A stretch of 61,628 nucleotides of DNA. Origin: Alphaproteobacteria bacterium. GTDB lineage: Bacteria > Pseudomonadota > Alphaproteobacteria > Caulobacterales > Caulobacteraceae. The notes beneath the pieces are model-generated. The model saw nothing but the letters and a program-made list of their open reading frames with translations. It was not told the DNA's origin and searched no databases. The position numbers and the translations under genes are program-made. The stretch is from positions 1 to 61,628 of the forward strand of contig JAHKAM010000007.1 in NCBI GenBank assembly GCA_018826515.1, in the 5' to 3' direction. Shown here one piece after another: positions 47,808 to 55,841 of the stretch; position 1 is the stretch's first letter; each line of letters starts with the position of its first letter.

Positions 47808-47978
47808 CGGTCCCAAACGGTCACGCTTATGGGACGTTCCCATCACGCGTTCGTGAAGGTCAGACCTCTCTCCTGTCACGCCCGCGTCGCGGCCTGTCCA
47901 CAGGCTCATCCCCCGCCTTGATGACGATTCGGACAGAAAGTGATCGTCAACCCCGTTGACGGTTGGTTAGCCATCTGC

Positions 47979-48026
47979 GCCCCATATGTTGGCGTGAGGA
48001 ACGTCCCGGCCACTAGATGATGTGGT
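47979..48026 (+). promoter_or_regulatory. Tandem NrdR boxes upstream of nrdA
   Basis: CCCCATATGTTGGCG (core 47982-47991) and CCACTAGATGATGTGG (core 48013-48022) each match the NrdR palindrome C-W-A-T-A-T-A-T-W-G at most positions. Their centres (47986/47987 and 48017/48018) are exactly 31 bases apart, the spacing needed for cooperative NrdR binding on one DNA face. They precede the nrdA ATG by about 50-90 bases and overlap the alternative start codon at 48017. Confidence 0.65.
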
Positions 48027-48073
48027 TTTGGACGCGGGGTTCTCACAACGATCAGTTCAGGGGCGACAGCATT

Positions 48074-49957
48074 ATGGCCGGCGGCGAAGCGTTGAAGACA
48101 GTGGAATTCCAGCCGGTTGCGGGCGGCGATACGGCGCAGCGCCCCCATCTTTCCGTGGTGCGCTCGCTGCAGCTCGACCGGAGCCGGGACGATCTGCTGA
48201 CCGACTTCGGCAAGAAGACGCTGGAGGACCGCTATCTGCTGGCCGGCGAGAGCTATCAGGACATGTTCGCCCGCGTGGCCACGGCCTACGCCGACGACCA
48301 CGATCACGCCCAGCGCGTCTATGACTACATGTCCAAACTCTGGTTCATGCCCTCGACGCCGGTGCTGTCGAACGGCGGCGCCGACCGCGGCCTGCCGATC
48401 AGCTGCTTCCTCAACGCCGTGGCCGACAGCCTGGACGGCATCCAGTCGGTGTGGAACGAGAACGTGGCCCTGGCCTCGAACGGCGGCGGCATCGGGACCT
48501 ATTGGGGCGGCGTCCGGTCGATCGGCGAGAAGGTCAAGGGCGCGGGCCAGACCTCGGGCATCATCCCCTTCATCCGCGTGATGGACAGCCTGACGCTGGC
48601 GATCAGCCAGGGCTCGCTGCGCCGCGGCTCGGCGGCCGTGTACCTCGACGTCCACCATCCCGAGATCGAGGAGTTCCTCGAAATCCGCAAACCCTCGGGC
48701 GACTTCAACCGCAAGTCCCTGAACCTGCACCACGGCATCAATATCTCGGACGCCTTCATGGAGGCGGTTCGAGACGGCCGCACCTTCGACCTGCTGTCGC
48801 CCAAGGACCAGGCGGTGGTGAAGACCGTCGACGCCCGCGCCCTGTGGCAGAAGATCCTCGAGATCCGCCTGCAGACCGGCGAGCCCTATCTGATCTTCTC
48901 CGACACGGTGAACCGCCAGATGGCGCCGCACCAGCGCGAGCTGGGCCTGTCGGTCAAACAGTCCAACCTGTGCGCCGAGATCATGCTGCACACCGGCCGC
49001 GACCACCTCGGCGTCGACCGCACCGCCGTCTGCTGCCTGTCCTCGGTCAATGCCGAGATGTTCCTGGAGTGGCGCGAGGAGCCGAAATTCATCGAGGACG
49101 TGATGCGCTTCCTCGACAATGTGCTGGAAGACTTCATCCGCCGCGCCCCGCCGGCGATGGCCGCGGCCGTCTATTCCGCCAAGCGCGAACGCTCGGTCGG
49201 CCTCGGTCTGATGGGCTTCCACTCGTTCCTGCAGCAGCAGGGCGTGGCCTTCGAGTCCGCCATGGCCAAGTCGTGGAACATGCGGCTGTTCAAACACCTG
49301 CGCCGCGAGGCCGACAAGGCCAGCCGTGTCCTGGCCGAAGAGAAGGGCCCCTGCGAGGACGCCGCCGAGCGCGGCGTCATGGAGCGGTTCAGCCACAAGA
49401 TGGCCATCGCCCCGACCGCCTCGATCTCGATCATCTGCGGCGGCACCAGCGCCGGCATCGAGCCGATCCCGGCCAACATCTACACCCACAAGACCCTGTC
49501 CGGCTCGTTCGCGGTCAAGAACCCCTATCTGGAGCGCATCCTCGGCGAGAAGGGCATCGACACCGAGGCCGTCTGGAGCTCCATCCTCGAGCACGAAGGC
49601 TCGGTCCAGCACCTCGAGGGCCTGAGCGACGACGAGAAGGCCATCTTCAAGACCGCCTTCGAACTGGACCAGCGCTGGATCGTCGAACTGTCGGCCGACC
49701 GCGCCCCGGAAATCTGCCAGGCCCAGTCGATCAACCTGTTCATCCCGGGCGACGTCAACAAATGGGACCTGCACATGCTGCACTGGTCGGCGTGGGAGAA
49801 GGGCGTGAAATCGCTCTACTATCTGCGCTCGAAATCGGTGCAGCGCGCCGCCTTCGCCGGCGCGGAGAACAAGATCGAGGAAGAGATCGATCCCAACCAG
49901 CCCGACCTCTTCAGCGCGGCGCGGACCGACTATGACGAGTGTCTCGCCTGTCAGTAG
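48074..49957 (+). CDS. nrdA: Ribonucleoside-diphosphate reductase alpha subunit, class Ia
   Basis: 627 residues from the ATG at 48074 (MAGGEALKTVEFQPVAGG), with AGGGG upstream; the ATG at 48017 lies within an NrdR box. Active site: first redox Cys in GLPISCFLN, the NLCAEI motif with thiyl-radical Cys, and CCLSSVN with the second redox Cys. The C-terminal CLACQ is the thioredoxin-reducible pair. There is no N-terminal ATP-cone of usual length (about 90 residues are missing), so overall activity control by dATP may be absent or weak. Pairs with NrdB encoded at 41605-42648. Confidence 0.96.
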   Translation: MAGGEALKTVEFQPVAGGDTAQRPHLSVVRSLQLDRSRDDLLTDFGKKTLEDRYLLAGESYQDMFARVATAYADDHDHAQRVYDYMSKLWFMPSTPVLSNGGADRGLPISCFLNAVADSLDGIQSVWNENVALASNGGGIGTYWGGVRSIGEKVKGAGQTSGIIPFIRVMDSLTLAISQGSLRRGSAAVYLDVHHPEIEEFLEIRKPSGDFNRKSLNLHHGINISDAFMEAVRDGRTFDLLSPKDQAVVKTVDARALWQKILEIRLQTGEPYLIFSDTVNRQMAPHQRELGLSVKQSNLCAEIMLHTGRDHLGVDRTAVCCLSSVNAEMFLEWREEPKFIEDVMRFLDNVLEDFIRRAPPAMAAAVYSAKRERSVGLGLMGFHSFLQQQGVAFESAMAKSWNMRLFKHLRREADKASRVLAEEKGPCEDAAERGVMERFSHKMAIAPTASISIICGGTSAGIEPIPANIYTHKTLSGSFAVKNPYLERILGEKGIDTEAVWSSILEHEGSVQHLEGLSDDEKAIFKTAFELDQRWIVELSADRAPEICQAQSINLFIPGDVNKWDLHMLHWSAWEKGVKSLYYLRSKSVQRAAFAGAENKIEEEIDPNQPDLFSAARTDYDECLACQ

Positions 49958-50076
49958 CCCTGTGACCCCGGAACCGCGTTCGGGGGTTGACGTTGGGAGG
50001 ACGGAGCAGAAGTCTGTTGGCGAGACGGCCCGCATCGTGCAGGGTCGCATCCGTTAACGGATCGGGAGGACCGTTG

Positions 50077-50961
50077 ATGCGTATGACGGTTGTTTCGTTC
50101 GGAGTGTTGGCGACTGCGGCCCTTGTGGCCCCGGCGTTTGCAGCCGACTCGTCGCCCGGAGCCCAGGCGGTCCTGTCCGACCCCTGGGTTGTCGTCCGCG
50201 AACCGCCGGCGACCGTCACCGACCTACTGACCCGCATCGATCGGGATGCCCGCTTCGCCGGGGCCGAGCGACGGGCCTATGGCCCCGAAGAGGGGTGGAG
50301 CGGCTATGCGCCGCCCGCACGCGAAAGCGCCTCGCCCTGGGTCGCCTCCAGCCGCGACGTGTGGTTCGAGAACAAGGCCTTCGACGACCGGCTGCGACTG
50401 CGCACCGAGGGTCCCGTGCGGCGCGCCGACGGCTCGCCCCTGCCGCCCGGACCGCTGGATCCGGCCGCCTATGAGGCGGAACACTACGACCTGACCTACA
50501 CCCGCGGCTGGACCGAGACGCTCGGCCAGACGGCCTCCGGCCTCGATGTCACCCTGTCGCCCCATCTCGGCGTCGGGGTCGGCTCGCGCGGCGGCACGAC
50601 CGAGGCCGGCGCCACCCTGCGCATCGGACCCGATCTCGACCGGCTGGTGCCGGATGGTGAGGACGCCTTCGGCCAGCGCCCCCGCTGGTATCTGTATGCG
50701 GCCGGTTCGGGGCGGGCGGTCGGCTACAACTGGGCCCGCGATCGCGACGGCCAGTTCGCCCGCTCGGGGGTCAGCCATGACTCCGGCGTCTTCATGGGCG
50801 ACGCCTCGCTGGGCGTGGCCATGCGGCGCGGACCGGTGCAGAGCTCCATCGGGCTGATCTACCGCGAGATCGGCGTAGAGGGCCTGCGCGCCGGCCACGG
50901 CGTCGACACCGATGTCTCCGAAGGCGTCATTGCCTTCCAGCTGTCGATCAAGCCGGAGTAG
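50077..50961 (+). CDS. LpxR-like (DUF2219) outer-membrane protein
   Basis: 294 residues from the ATG at 50077, with GGGAGGA seven bases upstream. Signal peptide ending near APAFAAD. The second half carries beta-strand-rich text typical of the LpxR/DUF2219 family: TTEAGATLRIGPDLDRL, PRWYLYAAGSGRAVGYNWAR, FMGDASLGVAMRRGPVQSSI and GLIYREIG. LpxR removes the 3'-acyloxyacyl chain of lipid A, but the catalytic Asn/His positions cannot be confirmed by eye, so enzymatic activity is not claimed. It stands alone, followed by a repeat region. Confidence 0.72.
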   Translation: MRMTVVSFGVLATAALVAPAFAADSSPGAQAVLSDPWVVVREPPATVTDLLTRIDRDARFAGAERRAYGPEEGWSGYAPPARESASPWVASSRDVWFENKAFDDRLRLRTEGPVRRADGSPLPPGPLDPAAYEAEHYDLTYTRGWTETLGQTASGLDVTLSPHLGVGVGSRGGTTEAGATLRIGPDLDRLVPDGEDAFGQRPRWYLYAAGSGRAVGYNWARDRDGQFARSGVSHDSGVFMGDASLGVAMRRGPVQSSIGLIYREIGVEGLRAGHGVDTDVSEGVIAFQLSIKPE

Positions 50962-51085
50962 GCGACAGGCAACAGGGAGTAGACAGGATCAGCCTTCTGG
51001 TCAGTCCGCCGCCAAGCGCCAGGTGTCAGGCGCCCAAGACTGAAGCCCTACTCCCTACTCCCTACTCCCTACTCCCTACTGCCTC
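50962..51085. repeat. Intergenic repeat with five tandem CCCTACT heptamers
   Basis: Starts right after the stop codon of the LpxR-like gene with GCAACAGGGAGTAGACAGG, and ends in five perfect tandem copies of CCCTACT (51046-51080). The two ends are partly complementary (AGGGAGTAG versus CTACTCCCT). The heptamer array contains the stop codon of the gamma-glutamyltransferase gene (51062-51064). The same heptamer in the other orientation is at 20362-20382. Confidence 0.8.
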
Positions 51086-52837
51086 CTCCCGCGCCACGCC
51101 CTCGCGACGGTCGTCCGCGCCGCCGTCCCAGCCCCAGCCGTTCGGACCCTCGCGCCAGATCCCGCCATGCAGGCCCGAGGTCTCGCTGTCGTTGGGGCGC
51201 AGGGTCACGCCGTGGGCCGCCAGCCCCGCGCGCAGATCGTCGGAGAACCGTTCGGTATCCGCGCCGAAGCCGTCGCCCCGCGCCACCAGATTGGGCAGGT
51301 CGAAGGCGGACTGCACCGGCAGGCCCCAGTCCAGAATCGCGATCAGCGCCCGGGCGTTATAGGCCAGGATCGAGGACCCGCCCGGCGAACCGAGGGCCCC
51401 GACCAGACGCCCTTCGCGATCGAGGATCAGAGTGGGCGACATCGACGACCGCGGCCGCTTGCCCGCCGCGGCCGCATTGGCCGCCGGCGCGCCGCCGTCC
51501 CGGGTCGGGGTGAACGAGAAATCCGTCAGCTGGTTGTTGAGGAAGAAGCCTGCCGCCATCCGCCCGGAGCCGAACACGCTTTCGACCGTGGTGGTCATGC
51601 TGACCGCATTGCCCCGGGCGTCGATGATGACGAAATGCGAGGTTCCCGCCGGCTCGTTCGTCGCATCGGGACCAGCCAGAACGCCGCCGGGCGGCGTTCC
51701 CGCCTCGGCCGCACCCGTCAGGCCCGGAGCGAGCGCCGCCCGCGCGGCCGTGTAGCCGGGATCCAGCAACCCCTGCACCGGCACCCGGACGAAGCCGGGA
51801 TCGGCGACGTAGCGGTCGCGGTCGGCATACATCAGCCGTTGAAGCCGGGCGAAGGCGGTCCAGGCCGCGGCGCTGTCGGCGCCGAGGCTGATATCCGGCG
51901 TCCGCTCGGCCATGGCGAGCAGTTGCAGCACCGCCACCCCGCTGGAGGGCGGCGGCGGCACACAGACGACATAGATCCGGTAGGGGCGGCACAGGGCGCC
52001 CCGTTCGATCGGCTGATAGGCGGCGATGTCCTCGACCGTCAGGGCGCCCGGGCGCGGGTCCCCGGCCACTGTCGCCGCGATCTCCCGCGCGATCCGGCCG
52101 CGATAGAAGACTTCGGCCCCGCCCGCCGCCAGTTCGGCCACGGTCTCGGCATAGGCCGGATTGCGCAGCACGTCGCCGGCGACAAGGCGCTCGCCGTCCG
52201 CCCTTGTGAAATAGGCATTCGCCCAGCGCGTCCGCGCCTGTCCGCGCGTGGCGGCGATGAAGCCGGCCAGCCGGGGACTGACCACAAAGCCCTCGCGCGC
52301 CAGCCGTTCGGCGTCGCCGAACAGGGCGCTCCACGGCAGCCGTCCGTGCTCGGCCTGGGCCATGGCCAGCATGGCCACCGCCCCCGGCGCCCCGGTCGAT
52401 CGCCCGCTCAACACCGCCTCGCCGAAGCCCAGCGGCCGTCCGTTGTCGAAAAACAGTTCGGGCGTCGCCGCCGAGGGCGCCGTCTCGCGCCCGTCATAGC
52501 TGGTGACCTCGCCGCTCGCGGCGTCGAACACCATCATGAAGGCGCCCCCGCCGAGGCCCGACGACTGGGGCTCGACCAGGCCCAGCACGGCCTGCACCGC
52601 CACGGCGGCGTCGACCGCCGAACCGCCCTCGCGCAGAACCCTGAGTCCCGCCTCGACGGCCAAAGGGTTGGCCGCCGACACGAAGGGACCGCGCGCCATC
52701 GGGGCCCGGACCGCCGCCCCCACTCCCGCTCCCGCGCCCGACCCGGGCGCCGCGCCGGCGCAACCCGCCAGGACCACGGCCGCGGCGACAACGGCGGCCG
52801 TGACGGCGCGCAGGGGCCGGGGCGGGAAGGCGATCAT
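51062..52837 (-). CDS. ggt: Gamma-glutamyltransferase
   Basis: 591 residues. N-terminal lipoprotein-type signal with lipobox VLAGC, then the heavy chain starting SAANPLAVEAGLRVLREGGS with AVLGLVEPQSSGLGGGAFMM. Autoprocessing before Thr399 in AGTSHFVIIDARGNAVSMTT yields the light chain with nucleophile Thr399; GSGRMAAGFFLNNQLTDF and LGSPGGSSI (oxyanion and gamma-glutamyl binding) follow. Cleaves glutathione and related gamma-glutamyl compounds in the periplasm. The last few residues (EEAVGSRE) are encoded by the heptamer repeat, so the natural C-terminus has probably been altered by the repeat. Confidence 0.95.
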   Translation of the reverse strand: MIAFPPRPLRAVTAAVVAAAVVLAGCAGAAPGSGAGAGVGAAVRAPMARGPFVSAANPLAVEAGLRVLREGGSAVDAAVAVQAVLGLVEPQSSGLGGGAFMMVFDAASGEVTSYDGRETAPSAATPELFFDNGRPLGFGEAVLSGRSTGAPGAVAMLAMAQAEHGRLPWSALFGDAERLAREGFVVSPRLAGFIAATRGQARTRWANAYFTRADGERLVAGDVLRNPAYAETVAELAAGGAEVFYRGRIAREIAATVAGDPRPGALTVEDIAAYQPIERGALCRPYRIYVVCVPPPPSSGVAVLQLLAMAERTPDISLGADSAAAWTAFARLQRLMYADRDRYVADPGFVRVPVQGLLDPGYTAARAALAPGLTGAAEAGTPPGGVLAGPDATNEPAGTSHFVIIDARGNAVSMTTTVESVFGSGRMAAGFFLNNQLTDFSFTPTRDGGAPAANAAAAGKRPRSSMSPTLILDREGRLVGALGSPGGSSILAYNARALIAILDWGLPVQSAFDLPNLVARGDGFGADTERFSDDLRAGLAAHGVTLRPNDSETSGLHGGIWREGPNGWGWDGGADDRREGVAREEAVGSRE

Positions 52838-53023
52838 GGCGGACTCATTCAGGCGAACACGGGGAGGGCCGCCACCTTGGCCCGCCGCCCGCCCGAACGA
52901 AAGCCCTTCCGCCCTCGCCTCATCGGCACACAGTCTGGAACGATCACCGAAAACCCGTCCGACGGCCCTTGCCCCCCGCTCCGGCCTCCGCTAGATACCC
53001 GCCCTCGCCGTTCGCGGCCAAGC

Positions 53024-53100
53024 GCGCCCGTAGCTCAGCTGGATAGAGCATCAGACTACGAATCTGAGGGTCGGACGTTCGAATCGTTCCGGGCGCGCCA
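53024..53100 (+). tRNA. tRNA-Arg (anticodon ACG)
   Basis: 77 bases with an encoded CCA. Acceptor stem GCGCCCG pairs with CGGGCGC; D arm GCTCAGCTGGATAGAGC; anticodon arm TCAGA-CTACGAA-TCTGA with anticodon ACG; T arm GGACG-TTCGAAT-CGTTC. ACG is converted to ICG and reads CGU, CGC and CGA. Hairpin CGCGGTT-CTA-AACCGCG follows directly. Confidence 0.97.
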
Positions 53101-53101
53101 C

Positions 53102-53118
53102 CGCGGTTCTAAACCGCG
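53102..53118 (+). terminator. Hairpin after tRNA-Arg, probable terminator
   Basis: Perfect 7-bp stem CGCGGTT-CTA-AACCGCG starting two bases after the CCA end, followed by a second small stem CCGCCAGTGGCGG. No run of T follows, so it is a weak intrinsic terminator or a processing/stability hairpin. Confidence 0.5.
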
Positions 53119-53119
53119 A

Positions 53120-53471
53120 ACTCCGCCAGTGGCGGCAGAACTCCCGCCATCGCTGGACGCAGGATTCGCAACAGCTCGGTTCGCGACCCTATGATGCGCG
53201 CCTCCGGGGGCGTATGTGGTCCGGGCGTCCGCGCCGACCAGTCGCCCGCTGAAGTGCCCACTGGTGCAACAGCGGCACGACGGGCGCCGGTTGTCCGTGC
53301 AGCGACGGCTGCCGGGGAGGCAGCTTGCGCAAGTGCAAGTTGCATTCCTGAAGTGCTTTGATAAACAGGGACCAACACCTCCGCGAGCGTGATCTCGCGC
53401 CATGCAGACGCCCGAGCCCAATCGATTCCGTTTGAGACGCACGATCCGCTAAAAACCCCAAACTGGCTTTC
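53120..53471. other. Gene-free stretch upstream of single-domain response regulator
   Basis: About 350 bases between the tRNA and the response regulator. ORFs on the minus strand here lack start signals and family resemblance. Two adjacent palindromes stand out: TTGCGCAA (53325-53332) and TGCAAGTTGCA (53334-53344). They lie about 130 bases before the regulator ATG and look like an operator. A short AT-rich patch (TTTGATAAACAG) follows. No RNA gene recognised. Confidence 0.4.
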
Positions 53472-53849
53472 ATGTCCTCACCCGACGTCCTGATCATCGA
53501 CGACGACGCGATCATTCGTCAGGTGGCGAAACTGCACCTTGAGCGGGCCGGATATTCCGTCAGTCTGGCCAGCGGCGGGACTGCGGGCCTGGCAGCCGCC
53601 AGGGCCCACCCCCCCCGCGTCATCTTGCTGGACTTCTCCATGCCAGACCTGTCCGGCGTCGATGTGCTGCGCGCGCTGAAGGCCAGTGAGACGACGGCGG
53701 CGATACCCGTTCTCATGATCACGGCCTGGCGGGCCGAGGCGGACCGCGCCGAGTCGGAGGCCCTCGGCGCGCGCTGGTTGTCGAAGCCGATCCTAGGCGA
53801 CACGCTGATAGACGCCGTCAGGACGACTCTCCGGTGCGGCGCTGTCTAG
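53472..53849 (+). CDS. Single-domain response regulator (CheY-like)
   Basis: 125 residues, a receiver alone. All key residues are present: acidic pair in VLIIDDDAII, phospho-Asp in VILLDFSMPDLSG, Thr in VLMITAWRAE and Lys in WLSKPI. It is encoded opposite to the chemotaxis operon and overlaps the 3' end of the cheE-like gene by 57 bases. Its kinase is unknown; either CheA or the orphan kinases in this window could act on it. Confidence 0.9.
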   Translation: MSSPDVLIIDDDAIIRQVAKLHLERAGYSVSLASGGTAGLAAARAHPPRVILLDFSMPDLSGVDVLRALKASETTAAIPVLMITAWRAEADRAESEALGARWLSKPILGDTLIDAVRTTLRCGAV

Positions 53850-54323
53850 ATCCGGACCCGGGGCCGCACGATAGCGGGTGATGCATTGCCGCACGCCGGC
53901 CATCAGGGCGGTCTGCTCCGCCTCGGTGAACGTCCCGCTGACCGCGAGCATGGCGATCTTCACCATGGGGGTGAGCGTGCCCGGCAGCCAGATCGTGCTC
54001 TGCCTCACCGAGTCGGTCAGGTCACAAAGGGTGTGCAGGCACCGGGGCAAGAAGGGGCGCTCGATCGTAGCGCAATATCCCATCAGCCGGTCCGCAAGGG
54101 TGTAGATTTCGGCGAGATTCTCCGGGGATGGACGCTGTTCTCCCGTGCCCACGATCTCCGCGATTCTGCTCAATCCCTTATTGATGTCGAGCAGCGACTG
54201 TTCGCCGAGCGAGAGGAGATTGCTCTGAGCCTCGGATATGGCGTCTGCGATCTTTTTGCCCCCGGCGGCCCGGCATTTCAGTTCGAGGGAGGTCTGAACC
54301 TTGCGGATGAGCACCTGCTTCAC
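53793..54323 (-). CDS. cheE: Chemotaxis-operon terminal protein, CheE-like
   Basis: 176 residues from a GTG at 54323, overlapping the previous stop codon by four bases (GTGA). Soluble and mostly helical (VKQVLIRKVQTSLELKCRAA, IADAISEAQSNLLSLGEQSL). Position at the end of the che operon corresponds to cheE of Caulobacter, and the symbol rests on this position. The helical bundle with ADRLMGYCATIERPFLPRCL may be an Hpt-like or phosphatase-like fold, but no phosphoacceptor histidine is certain. The gene end overlaps the convergent response regulator. Confidence 0.7.
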   Translation of the reverse strand: MKQVLIRKVQTSLELKCRAAGGKKIADAISEAQSNLLSLGEQSLLDINKGLSRIAEIVGTGEQRPSPENLAEIYTLADRLMGYCATIERPFLPRCLHTLCDLTDSVRQSTIWLPGTLTPMVKIAMLAVSGTFTEAEQTALMAGVRQCITRYRAAPGPDLDSAAPESRPDGVYQRVA

Positions 54324-54928
54324 AGGCTTACCCTCTGCGGCTTGAGAACGGCATCGATCGCATCCTGACTCAGATTGGGCTCCTTCGCCTCGCCCACGAC
54401 CACCGACAGGTCCTCCTTGCGCCGCCCGCGGCCGCCGGCGGGCGGGCCGTCGAATTTCCAGCGCCGGTCCGGGCCGACGAAATCCTCTGCCTCGACAAAG
54501 GTCCGGCCGCCCTTGGCGACCCACAGGATGCGCTGCATCAGCACGGCCGGGGATGTGGGCTTGGAGATCACGAAACTGGCGCCGCTGTCGCGGGCGGTGT
54601 CGATCATGGCCATACTGGCATGCCCCGCGATGATGATCGCCGGCGCGTAGCGGTTCGGTTCGAGGCGGCTGCGCCTCAGCCAGCTGACGAGACTGAAGCC
54701 GCTTTCGTCGGCAAGGTTGGCGTCACTGAGGACAAGATCGAACGCCTCCAGCTGAAGCGCTCTTCGGGCTTCCTCCACGGTCTGGACACGAATGCTTCTT
54801 TCCACGCCGAAACCCATCAGCATCTGCCCGAGGATATCGAGCCCCTGGGCGTTGGAATCGACGCAGAGCGCCTTGACCGATCTGAGGTTGATCCGCCCCT
54901 GGGGGACGGGCGGGGCCGCGCTCACCAC
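54320..54928 (-). CDS. Receiver-domain protein of the che operon (CheYIII-like), degenerate
   Basis: 202 residues from one of two adjacent GTG codons. A receiver fold spans about residues 15-140: VKALCVDSNAQGLD, the phospho-Asp candidate in FDLVLSDANLADESG and Lys in VISKPTSP. The second acidic residue of the usual pair is Ser/Asn, and the conserved Thr/Ser position reads IIIAGHAS, so phosphorylation chemistry may be impaired. The ~60-residue tail has a basic GRGRRKEDL stretch. It overlaps CheU by seven bases and the cheE-like gene by four. Corresponds by position to the third CheY of Caulobacter. Confidence 0.82.
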   Translation of the reverse strand: MVSAAPPVPQGRINLRSVKALCVDSNAQGLDILGQMLMGFGVERSIRVQTVEEARRALQLEAFDLVLSDANLADESGFSLVSWLRRSRLEPNRYAPAIIIAGHASMAMIDTARDSGASFVISKPTSPAVLMQRILWVAKGGRTFVEAEDFVGPDRRWKFDGPPAGGRGRRKEDLSVVVGEAKEPNLSQDAIDAVLKPQRVSL

Positions 54929-55281
54929 AGTTCCACCTCACCCGGCTTCGTCCCTTCGCTCGCAGGCTCCCGGCCGGTCAGACGGTCTGCCAGTCTCGAC
55001 AACGAAATGGTGGCGGCCAGACGCCCGATGTCGTCCGTGGTGAGACCGGCGCCGTCGTCGGCCGCGGCCGATAGCCGGAGCAGGAAGCCGCTCATTTGCT
55101 CAAGGTGCTGGGTCAGGGCGTCGAATTGCTGCACGTCCGCGCCGCCGCCCCCGGTGAGCCTCGGCAGGACGGCGTTCTCGATGTGGCGCGAACAGGCCGC
55201 CCAGTCCGCGAGTTCAGACCCGAGGCGCGCCAGCACGACCGCCAGGTTGGGACGATCCACGGCGAACTCCAGGGGCGTCAT
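54922..55281 (-). CDS. cheU: CheU-like small chemotaxis-operon protein
   Basis: 119 residues, start overlapping the cheD stop by four bases. Acidic, helical and soluble, with DRPNLAVVLARLGSELADWA and TQHLEQMSGFLLRLSAAADD; ends in an acidic GEVELW. By order it matches cheU of the Caulobacter operon, a gene of unknown mechanism. The ending VELW mirrors the CheD ending LELFG, perhaps a shared docking feature. The name rests on position. Confidence 0.7.
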   Translation of the reverse strand: MTPLEFAVDRPNLAVVLARLGSELADWAACSRHIENAVLPRLTGGGGADVQQFDALTQHLEQMSGFLLRLSAAADDGAGLTTDDIGRLAATISLSRLADRLTGREPASEGTKPGEVELW

Positions 55282-55841
55282 CCAAAGAGCTCCAGCTCGC
55301 CGGCGGACGGCTCCGCGACGGGCCGCGTGATCACCCTTTCGCGGATCGCGATCGCAGGGTCGCGCACCAGCTGTTGCTGAACGCGTCCGGTGGCCGGCCA
55401 GTAGTGAATGCGCCGCGCCTGGTCGCCCCCCAGGCTCTCGGCGATGATCGGAATCCCCTCGTCCAGAAGGAAGCGGCGCACGAATACCGTGTTGCGCCCG
55501 CCGATGTCAGCGAGGGTCGAACTCATCCGGGCGCCGCCAAAGACCTTGGCCTCGAGACGGACGCGGGACGCTCCGAGTTGCAACAGCCCGTTGATCAGCA
55601 GCTCCATGGCCTGGACGCCGTATCGTCTGTCATCCGCGCCGCTGCCCGGGGCCTCGGGCAGGAGGAAGTGATTCATGCCGCCGACGCCGAGCGACGGGTC
55701 ACGAATACAGGCCGATACGCATGACCCGAGGATGGTCGAGAAGACCAGGTCGTGACGGCTCGCCACCTCGAACGACCCCTGGCCGACATGAACGCGTACG
55801 TCCTCGTTGACCCCGCGCGCGGCAGAAGCGGCCTGGATCAC
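55278..55841 (-). CDS. cheD: Chemoreceptor glutamine deamidase CheD
   Basis: 187 residues. The catalytic Cys-His motif is seen as TILGSCVSACIRDP with Cys, and GGMNHFLLPE with His; the Thr ligand lies later in the fold near AKVFGGARM. CheD deamidates glutamines in receptors before or alongside methylation. About 25 extra residues at the C-terminus (VITRPVAEPSAGELELFG) exceed the minimal CheD. Overlaps both neighbours by four bases. Confidence 0.94.
   Translation of the reverse strand: MIQAASAARGVNEDVRVHVGQGSFEVASRHDLVFSTILGSCVSACIRDPSLGVGGMNHFLLPEAPGSGADDRRYGVQAMELLINGLLQLGASRVRLEAKVFGGARMSSTLADIGGRNTVFVRRFLLDEGIPIIAESLGGDQARRIHYWPATGRVQQQLVRDPAIAIRERVITRPVAEPSAGELELFG

Noticed and set aside
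48017..48073. Longer NrdA start at 48017
   Set aside because: That ATG lies in an NrdR box and the extra residues (MMWFWTRGSHNDQ) do not resemble an NrdA N-terminus.
47906..50050. 714-codon ORF on the minus strand opposite nrdA
   Set aside because: It is a high-GC shadow of nrdA; its translation is low-complexity with no family motif, while nrdA on the plus strand has all catalytic motifs.
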